DNA of 64,000 nt from positions 113,103-177,102 of IMG/VR virus record IMGVR_UViG_3300042448_001840; one strand, written 5' to 3'. The notes beneath the pieces are model-generated. The model did not search any database. It worked only from the letters and a program-made list of their open reading frames with translations, and was not told the origin of the DNA. A program made the translations under genes and the position numbers. Position 1 is the first letter of the stretch, and each line of letters opens with the position of its first letter. The stretch is from a virus. Positions 55,195 to 60,814 of the stretch are shown one piece after another.

Positions 55195-55875
55195 ATGAAA
55201 AAAATATATTTGATTGGCGATTGCCATGTGTCTAGAGTCTCTGAGCATTATGGTAAGAATAAAGTAACGCCGAGTTTAGTTGATGTTGTCTTTTGGGGTA
55301 AAGCGGCAAAAAGTGTTTGGAATCTTGATTTTAAGAAAATGTATGAGGAAGAAGAATTGTCTTCAGGTAAAGAAGAACAGCTTTTCTATGGTGATGGGAT
55401 TATACCATTTTCCGATATAAAAGATGACGGCATACTTCTTTTATGGTTTGGCTATGTTGATGTAAGGACTTTTCTTTCACGCTACGACAACGCTGATGAA
55501 GTAGCTAAAAGGTATATAAAAGAAATTGTAAATAATTTTAAAAATTCTACTATAGTAATTATAGAGCCACTTCCACAGTTTACTGAAATGATACTTAAGT
55601 ATGAGGGAATTAGTAGTCATTACACGTATCAGCAAAGATTAAATCAAAATAAAAAATTCTTAGACAGTTTGCACAAGTATGCGCATGATGCTGGAATAAC
55701 TAATTTTATTTTTCAATCTGAGATTCTTGATGCAGTTGGGGTAAAAGAACTAACTCCAGATATGACCCATAATAAAGCCCCTCATCCAGTAGATGGTCTT
55801 AAGGATGAATATAATAGTAAAATATTAGATTTGTTTATTAAGAAAAGTTTGGAGCTATTAAATGATTGGTCTTGA
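55195..55875 (+). CDS. SGNH/GDSL-type hydrolase-like protein
   Basis: 226 aa. Block I is LIGDCHVSR with Cys in place of the nucleophilic Ser (GDC instead of GDS), a block III-like LWFGYVDVR, STIVIIEPLPQF in the core and a block V-like HPVDGLKDEYN. Either a Cys nucleophile or loss of hydrolase activity is possible. Possibly acts on esters of surface glycans (inference). Four-base gap from the monooxygenase gene. Confidence 0.6.
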   Translation: MKKIYLIGDCHVSRVSEHYGKNKVTPSLVDVVFWGKAAKSVWNLDFKKMYEEEELSSGKEEQLFYGDGIIPFSDIKDDGILLLWFGYVDVRTFLSRYDNADEVAKRYIKEIVNNFKNSTIVIIEPLPQFTEMILKYEGISSHYTYQQRLNQNKKFLDSLHKYAHDAGITNFIFQSEILDAVGVKELTPDMTHNKAPHPVDGLKDEYNSKILDLFIKKSLELLNDWS

Positions 55876-55880
55876 ATTAG

Positions 55881-56423
55881 ATGATTAGGTTAACTGATGA
55901 TATTTTATTATTTACAGATCTTTTTCAAGATTTAGATCAAATATTTTTAGATCTAGATAAGTCTGAGTGGCAATTTTGGGGCAGAAACAATAATGACCCT
56001 AATTATAGAATTGGCGAATTAAACTTTATAAAAAAAAATAGTTACATATTTGAACAGATAAATTCTGCCACCCGAATATGTTTAGACCAGTATATGGCTG
56101 AACTCAATATAAATAATGATTTATACTATTATGATGAGGATGGGATCTATATAAGGAAATGGGACTTTCCTATGAGAGGTATGAGCGCCCACAGGGATTA
56201 CGCCTATGACGGTAGCGGTAATGCAAGGCCGGTTGAGTATACGCTATGTGGATACTTAAATGAAGATTACGAGGGGGGGCTGATAGAATTCCCGGAATAT
56301 GGCCTTTCGTTAAAGCCGCCGGCTGGTTCGGCTATTGTCTTTGCTGCTCATGAGTTACATCTTGTAACAGATCTGATAGATAGACATAGATATATGTGGT
56401 CTTCTTTTGTTTACAAGAAATAA
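55881..56423 (+). CDS. 2-oxoglutarate/Fe(II)-dependent oxygenase
   Basis: 180 aa, the shortest copy. MSAHRDYAYDG (H-x-D), LCGYLNEDYEGGLIEFP, KPPAGSAIVFAA, distal His in HELHLVTDL and DRHRYMWSSFV with the binding Arg. The N-terminal domain is reduced to about 100 residues. Last enzyme of the recA operon, 5 bases after the SGNH-like gene. Confidence 0.85.
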   Translation: MIRLTDDILLFTDLFQDLDQIFLDLDKSEWQFWGRNNNDPNYRIGELNFIKKNSYIFEQINSATRICLDQYMAELNINNDLYYYDEDGIYIRKWDFPMRGMSAHRDYAYDGSGNARPVEYTLCGYLNEDYEGGLIEFPEYGLSLKPPAGSAIVFAAHELHLVTDLIDRHRYMWSSFVYKK

Positions 56424-56509
56424 CAAATCTTTGGGCTTCCCCGCAAGTTCCGCGCAAAAATTATTTTTTTTATTTTTAACAGATTACTATAAGGGTATCA
56501 TCTAGTAGA

Positions 56510-56830
56510 ATGATGTGTATGGACTTTTTCAAAAAATTGTTTGAACTTATAATCTATAATAGGGAAAACGGGGAAGAGTTAGAAGAACAGGTCTTCTTGC
56601 TTGATGATGATGACTTAGAGACTGAGAGTGTGGTTACCTTCCATCCTGATGGCAATGGTAACTTAGTATTCAATGTTTTTAGTATTGAAGTGTGGGAAAT
56701 GATCGATGATATTTCCGAGCTTACCGGTAGGGATAAATTTTCTATCATAGAGGGCTTGTGCGAAGAGGATGGTATTGAATCCTGGGTTATCGATCCTAGG
56801 GAGTTTCCTAACGATTTAAATGATCTATAA
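56510..56830 (+). CDS. Acidic hypothetical protein
   Basis: 106 aa. MMCMDFFKKLFELIIYNREN is followed by a very acidic segment (LLDDDDLETESVVTFHPDG) and a helical end (WEMIDDISELTGRDKFSII). Not recognised. Its charge pattern resembles small DNA-mimic or regulator proteins of phages, but this is only a resemblance. Ends before a bidirectional terminator. Confidence 0.5.
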   Translation: MMCMDFFKKLFELIIYNRENGEELEEQVFLLDDDDLETESVVTFHPDGNGNLVFNVFSIEVWEMIDDISELTGRDKFSIIEGLCEEDGIESWVIDPREFPNDLNDL

Positions 56831-56851
56831 TAATACTTATATAAGGATATA

Positions 56852-56886
56852 AAAAAACCCCCCGGTATATCCAGGGGGTTTTTCTT
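56852..56886. terminator. Bidirectional intrinsic terminator
   Basis: A-rich CCCCC and GGGGG arms (AAAAAACCCCCC / AGGGGGTTTTT) around a CGGTATATC loop. It has a U-run in both directions and separates the convergent 56510 and 56903 genes. Confidence 0.75.
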
Positions 56887-56902
56887 TTATATACGTTAAA
56901 TA

Positions 56903-57097
56903 TTAGTCATTATAGCCGTAGTTGTCGAAATCATAATCTTCAACCTCAACGTAAGCTGACTTAGCTCCATAGTATGTCTTAGCGTTAAACTGATAGAAGA
57001 CATCATCTTCCACGTCTAACCCTTCATAATCCTCGAACATATCCAGTTGAATATCATCCTGTGATTTTTGTGTCAACGTACTCTTGTTGTTATTCAT
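56903..57097 (-). CDS. Acidic Tyr/Asp-rich hypothetical protein
   Basis: 64 aa from the ATG at 57097, behind AAGGATAAGAAA; a longer frame upstream lacks a ribosome site. MNNNKSTLTQKSQDDIQLDMFEDYEG then a Tyr/Asp/Glu-rich C-terminus (EVEDYDFDNYGYND). Highly acidic. Possibly a small regulator; no family recognised. Confidence 0.5.
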   Translation of the reverse strand: MNNNKSTLTQKSQDDIQLDMFEDYEGLDVEDDVFYQFNAKTYYGAKSAYVEVEDYDFDNYGYND

Positions 57098-57419
57098 TTT
57101 CTTATCCTTTTGTACTAGGCATTGATGGTTATATGATTCTTGTACATGATATGTATATGGCAACAAAGATAATAGCAAAGCATGTTTACCTTTGACAACC
57201 TCTATCACAATATATTCCAAACTTTTTTTGCCGGCCGATTTCCTATATAGGTATAAAAATAAGGGAAAAATTTTTGATGTAAAAACATATATAAAAAAAA
57301 AACTAATAGGCTAAAAATATGGAAAAAATATGGGCCAGTAGTAGTGGGTATATACACACCCTTAAGATCTTTAACGTGCCCACCCGGGTATGGGGTCTTA
57401 ACTAACAATAAGGAGCATC
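57098..57419. other. Non-coding divergent intergenic region
   Basis: About 320 bases between divergent small genes. The left part is A/T-rich, with runs of A and TATATA. The right part has a GC-rich stretch with short inverted repeats (GGGTATATACACACCC; CACCCGGGTATGGGG). AAGGAGC precedes the next ATG. No credible gene seen. Promoters for both directions are expected here, but I could not place a clear -35/-10 pair. Confidence 0.4.
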
Positions 57420-57593
57420 ATGTCAGTTACATTGAAGAACAAGATAACAGGAGAAGTATATCCTGCTATTGGTCATTACGAGTGGGTATTGATCAACCAC
57501 ATCGTAAGCAGTAAGTGCAAGGATCGTTCGTGGCACCATTGCCCTGAACACAGAGCAGAATTCATTGCTCTATTGGAAGAAGCAAGCATATAA
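57420..57593 (+). CDS. 57-aa His/Cys-containing protein
   Basis: MSVTLKNKITGEVYPAIGHYEWVLINH, then SKCKDRSWHHCPEHRAEF. ATG behind AATAAGGAGCATC. The Cys/His pattern could bind zinc. First gene of the rightmost plus-strand group, followed directly by a strong terminator. Confidence 0.6.
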   Translation: MSVTLKNKITGEVYPAIGHYEWVLINHIVSSKCKDRSWHHCPEHRAEFIALLEEASI

Positions 57594-57602
57594 ATAAGTA
57601 AG

Positions 57603-57651
57603 AGATTTCCCGGGATGGTAACCCCCTGCCATCCTGGGAATCTTTTTTTTT
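57603..57651 (+). terminator. Strong intrinsic terminator
   Basis: GATTTCCCGGGATGG pairs with CCATCCTGGGAATC across a TAACCCCCTG-type loop and is followed by eight T. Ends the 57420-57593 transcript. Confidence 0.8.
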
Positions 57652-57680
57652 AATGACTAGTGAACAGATCACTAATCAAT

Positions 57681-57694
57681 GTCCATTGGTGGAC
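57681..57694 (+). repeat. Leader hairpin copy 1 (GTCCA-TTGG-TGGAC)
   Basis: Perfect 5-bp stem with TTGG loop, 79 bases before the ATG at 57773. A second copy at 58290 keeps the loop and spacing but changes one stem pair on both sides. A 21-codon open frame starts 11 bases after this hairpin and ends within the ribosome site of the next gene. Confidence 0.55.
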
Positions 57695-57772
57695 ACTAAA
57701 CAACATGAACCATACGATAGCCATGGTATGTAAAACATTGGGCTTTATTCACTTCAAACATAGGAGATAGTC

Positions 57773-57922
57773 ATGGACCATAACAGGACATCATATGCAC
57801 GTACGTACCGTAAGTACCTACTGCATTGTGTAAAGCACAACATACCAGTAAATGCAAAGACATGTGCCTATGTAAGGGCATACCTAGTAGAAACATCAAT
57901 CACCAATAAGGGAGGAAAGTAA
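57773..57922 (+). CDS. 49-aa basic hypothetical protein
   Basis: MDHNRTSYARTYRKYLLHCVKHN, basic and helical, ending SITNKGGK. AGGAGATAG ribosome site. Its stop lies two bases before the next ATG, so the two are coupled. Unknown. Confidence 0.55.
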   Translation: MDHNRTSYARTYRKYLLHCVKHNIPVNAKTCAYVRAYLVETSITNKGGK

Positions 57923-57924
57923 CC

Positions 57925-58278
57925 ATGTTACCAGTAACACTAACCACGTGTGAGCAGATGGCTCAGGCGTACAACACACATGCACAGTATGCCGAGGTTA
58001 TTGGCAAGTACGTGTGCCATGATGGCCAGGCAGTGTGGATACAGCTTGTTGGGTGCGGTGCATCTGATAGCCATACATTCACACACACCCATAACATCCC
58101 AGAGTACATGAATAAGATGTACAATGGAAAGATTGTCCGCCTTCTAGGTGAGCGTTCATGGGATTCACGTGCACGCATGTGGGGCTACCGCTGGACCCTT
58201 CATTCAGTAAACCTATGGGAAGAGTCAGTAAAGGCTTCTCCTGCAGGTATTAAAGCCTTGTGCGGCACTAACTGCTAA
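57925..58278 (+). CDS. 117-aa hypothetical protein
   Basis: MLPVTLTTCEQMAQAYNTHAQ, an unusual HTFTHTHNIPEYM stretch, KIVRLLGERSWDSRARMWGYRW and a Cys-containing end (KALCGTNC). GGGAGG ribosome site. No family recognised; codon use is more G/C-rich than in the left block. Confidence 0.55.
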   Translation: MLPVTLTTCEQMAQAYNTHAQYAEVIGKYVCHDGQAVWIQLVGCGASDSHTFTHTHNIPEYMNKMYNGKIVRLLGERSWDSRARMWGYRWTLHSVNLWEESVKASPAGIKALCGTNC

Positions 58279-58289
58279 TTAAGTACATT

Positions 58290-58303
58290 GTCTATTGGTA
58301 GAC
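58290..58303 (+). repeat. Leader hairpin copy 2 (GTCTA-TTGG-TAGAC)
   Basis: Same stem length and loop as copy 1, with a compensating C-G to T-A change in the stem. 81 bases before the ATG at 58384 and 10 bases before a short open frame (9 codons). The matching architecture suggests a real cis-acting RNA element. Confidence 0.55.
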
Positions 58304-58383
58304 GTTAACTTCATGACCCAACCGTTAATCAAGAGGTTGTAAATCACATGGTTATTTATCCAATATCAATTAAGGAGAAAGCA

Positions 58384-58659
58384 ATGAGTAAAGCAACAAA
58401 AATGTTCGTTGTTCTTATTGTCGCAATTGCGGCTTTAATAGCATCGGGCTTGCTAATCAATAAGCCAACATACTGTTACGTAAGTTCAGTTGTTGCATAC
58501 GAAGGAGATACTCTTTGGAGTATAGCCAAGGCCAATTGCTACGGCAATAGCACCACAAATATGGTTGGTGATATCGTGGACCTCAATCCAGAATTGAAGA
58601 CTCGTTATTTGCGAATCGGTGAATCAATTAAGCTACCAACAGAAAACGCAGGAAAGTAA
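58384..58659 (+). CDS. Membrane-anchored LysM protein
   Basis: 91 aa from the ATG after AAGGAGAAAGCA; an upstream ATG at 58348 in frame has no ribosome site. MSKATKMFVVLIVAIAALIASGLLI is a signal anchor or signal peptide. The rest is a LysM domain (YEGDTLWSIAKANCYG, DIVDLNPELKTRYLRIGESIKLP), which binds peptidoglycan. Could act at the host envelope in lysis, superinfection control or regulation of wall turnover. No catalytic domain is attached. Confidence 0.75.
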   Translation: MSKATKMFVVLIVAIAALIASGLLINKPTYCYVSSVVAYEGDTLWSIAKANCYGNSTTNMVGDIVDLNPELKTRYLRIGESIKLPTENAGK

Positions 58660-58695
58660 ACATGTCAACAAACAACAATCCAAAAGGAGAAACGA

Positions 58696-58899
58696 ATGCC
58701 TGAAGAAAATGTACCAAAACCAAGAGTGTTCACTGCCGAAGAAATTGTAGCAAAAATACTACAAGAAAAATTAAGCAAGAAAGCACTCATCAATGAATTG
58801 GTTTTTGCATTGAATGATGCAGAGGCAAACAAGCAAGAAAAAGATGCAGACATCTACTGGAATGCAATTATGGTCTTGACGAAAGGCCGAATGCTCTAA
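58696..58899 (+). CDS. 67-aa helical hypothetical protein
   Basis: MPEENVPKPRVFTAEEIVAKILQEKL, helical throughout, Lys/Glu/Ala-rich, with a late WNAIMVLTKGRML. AAAAGGAGAAACGA ribosome site behind a CAACAA-rich leader. Unknown. Confidence 0.6.
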   Translation: MPEENVPKPRVFTAEEIVAKILQEKLSKKALINELVFALNDAEANKQEKDADIYWNAIMVLTKGRML

Positions 58900-58958
58900 G
58901 ATAGATTTTTGCAATCAACAGAAAACAGTAAGCCAAAAAACAACAAAGGAGAAAAGTA

Positions 58959-59486
58959 ATGTTAGAAAACAATAATAAATTCCAGTCAAGGCTGGATTTA
59001 ATCTCAAAAGCTGAAATTGTGTTACATCACATGGGAGAATGGCATGAGGTTAAAATCCAATCAAATGACAATCGGCTAACAAGTGGAGCATTGACGTATA
59101 CCCAATACGAAAATGTGTGTGATGAAACAAAATCATCATATTCATTTGTTGGCATTTCAGATGATGGTGCAATTGTTAATGGCTTTATCCATGATGGATC
59201 CAATAAAATTGGTCGTGGTTATGGAGGCCAGTCATTTGAATTGACAATGCAAGATGGATCACACAGGGTTCTTACCGGACCATGGAGTGGAAGGCCATCA
59301 GTCCACACTGCCAATAGCGGTATTCAATACACCGAGGTTAACGTTAATAATACTTTGTATGGATTCTCGAAAGAATTCATTGAAGCCATAATTGATCGGT
59401 TTAACCTCAACGCAAGCCTTGAATTGACATGCCGAGACATGGAAATTGAATTACGAGTAACAAACAACAACCAAGGAGAAAAGTAA
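58959..59486 (+). CDS. 175-aa hypothetical protein
   Basis: Beta-rich protein: EIVLHHMGEWHEVKIQS, SFVGISDDGAIVNGF, GRGYGGQSFELTMQDG and NLNASLELTCRDMEIEL. AAGGAGAAAAGTA ribosome site; stop and next start overlap (TAATG). It contains two CGG codons (59073-59075, 59397-59399) used as normal Arg triplets. At the first, a +1 shift would reach TAA at once. Unknown function. Confidence 0.6.
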   Translation: MLENNNKFQSRLDLISKAEIVLHHMGEWHEVKIQSNDNRLTSGALTYTQYENVCDETKSSYSFVGISDDGAIVNGFIHDGSNKIGRGYGGQSFELTMQDGSHRVLTGPWSGRPSVHTANSGIQYTEVNVNNTLYGFSKEFIEAIIDRFNLNASLELTCRDMEIELRVTNNNQGEK

Positions 59487-59713
59487 TGAGTGATATATTC
59501 AAATTAGGTGTGCTTGATTTAGACAGGCAAGCATACTTTGATTTCTGCGAAAAGAACAATGGCGGATATCTTTTAAGTTCTCGCCAGCAGAAACAGTTAG
59601 AAAAGCATCTCATAATCTGGAAATTAAACACGCACATTCAGAAATGTGGTTCGTGTGGTTGGTGTGAGAAAAATGCAAAACAATTCCTAGAAGAAAACAT
59701 AAAGGGGGAGTAA
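59486..59713 (+). CDS. 75-aa protein with Cys cluster
   Basis: MSDIFKLGVLDLDRQAYFDF, then CGSCGWCEKNAKQFL near the C-terminus (C-x2-C-x2-C, a possible metal site). Coupled to both neighbours by TAATG-type overlaps. Confidence 0.55.
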   Translation: MSDIFKLGVLDLDRQAYFDFCEKNNGGYLLSSRQQKQLEKHLIIWKLNTHIQKCGSCGWCEKNAKQFLEENIKGE

Positions 59714-59964
59714 TGGCAAGGTTACATTGGAAGAACTATTCCCGTTTTGCTCGGGATTCAGAGAAAGAGGTGTGGTGTGCCCTAGGCAAACACTATGTTC
59801 ACATAGCTAATGCTTGGATTACGTTTTACCCAGTAAAGCGTGTGTGGTGCACCGAATGCAAAGCAGGCAGTGAAACTAGGGTCGAGAAGAAGAAACTAGT
59901 ATCTCAAGCAAAGCAAACAATGAAAGACAACCAACTATCACTATTCAACGAGGGAGGAAAGTAA
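59713..59964 (+). CDS. 83-aa hypothetical protein
   Basis: Basic and aromatic N-terminus (MARLHWKNYSRFARDSEKEVWCAL) and a WCTECKAG Cys pair. Ends NQLSLFNEGGK, a clamp-binding-like tail (QLSLF is the pentapeptide consensus for binding the replicase sliding clamp), so a replication link is possible. CGG at 59752-59754 is read as an ordinary Arg codon. Confidence 0.55.
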   Translation: MARLHWKNYSRFARDSEKEVWCALGKHYVHIANAWITFYPVKRVWCTECKAGSETRVEKKKLVSQAKQTMKDNQLSLFNEGGK

Positions 59965-59966
59965 TC

Positions 59967-60770
59967 ATGAAGCCATTTAATCCAGGGGACAAGGTACGTT
60001 CCAAGGCAAAGCCTCATATAACAGGCACTGTAAAGTGGGTTAGGTTTGAACCCAATGGAGTATCTGTTAATAGGCAAAATTCACGTGGAAAATGGAACTA
60101 TGTCCAGAAGATACCAAAGGGAGGTTATACCGTATCTATTAACTGGGATCCAGTCCCACAACTTGGTTACTACCCAGAGCGTCCTTTGCACGGTCTACAG
60201 GGGTCTACCGCAATTGAGTTAGTGCCGCAAGAAAATGTCAATCAAGAAACAACAAACAACGAAAGGAAAGAAGCCATGTCAAATCAACCAACAACAATTC
60301 GGGAGGTAAATCCGATGAAGCAGTGCAAACACCAAGTCTGGGATTGGAAATTAATTCCAGGACAAGTAAACACAGACTACAAGGCAGTTTATTGTGAACT
60401 GTGTGGAGAGCAACTGGCTCAACTTGCACCAAAGAACAAACCAATGACAGATAAGCAGATAAAGTTTATCCGGTCTTTGTTCTTGGAAGTTAAATCAAAC
60501 ATGACAATTGATGAGCAGGAGTCTTTGACAACAAAGATGAAAGCACATATCGATGGGACAAATGTACTCACCACCAAGTGGGCATCAGCAGCTATTGACA
60601 AGCTTAAGGCATACAAGCCTAAGCCCGTTAAGCCTGTCCAAGTTATCGATGAGGATGAGCCATTTGGCAAAGTTGAATGTCATGTATGTGGCACGAAATA
60701 CCAGCCAGAAGAAATGGGCGGATCAGGCACTGAAGTATTCACCAACGGATGCATCGCATGTCTGTATTAA
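59967..60770 (+). CDS. Two-part hypothetical protein (KOW-like N-terminus, zinc-type C-terminus)
   Basis: 267 aa. Residues 1-90 start KPFNPGDKVRSKAKPHITGTVKWV, a KOW/SH3-like opening. Residues about 118-267 hold CKHQVWDWKLIPGQ with CELCGEQ, and later VECHVCGTKY with NGCIACLY (two zinc-ribbon-like pairs). An internal GGGAGGTAAATCCG plus ATG at 60315 could start the second part separately. The same leader sequence recurs before the next gene. CGG at 60471-60473 is a normal triplet. Confidence 0.55.
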   Translation: MKPFNPGDKVRSKAKPHITGTVKWVRFEPNGVSVNRQNSRGKWNYVQKIPKGGYTVSINWDPVPQLGYYPERPLHGLQGSTAIELVPQENVNQETTNNERKEAMSNQPTTIREVNPMKQCKHQVWDWKLIPGQVNTDYKAVYCELCGEQLAQLAPKNKPMTDKQIKFIRSLFLEVKSNMTIDEQESLTTKMKAHIDGTNVLTTKWASAAIDKLKAYKPKPVKPVQVIDEDEPFGKVECHVCGTKYQPEEMGGSGTEVFTNGCIACLY

Positions 60771-60814
60771 ATCAATCAAACAATCAACCAACAACAAATG
60801 GGGAGGTAAAACCC

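Noticed and set aside
57205-57408. 67-codon minus-strand frame with aromatic-rich sequence
   Set aside because: It lies in an A/T-rich intergenic region, has no ribosome site, and overlaps the leader of the plus-strand gene.
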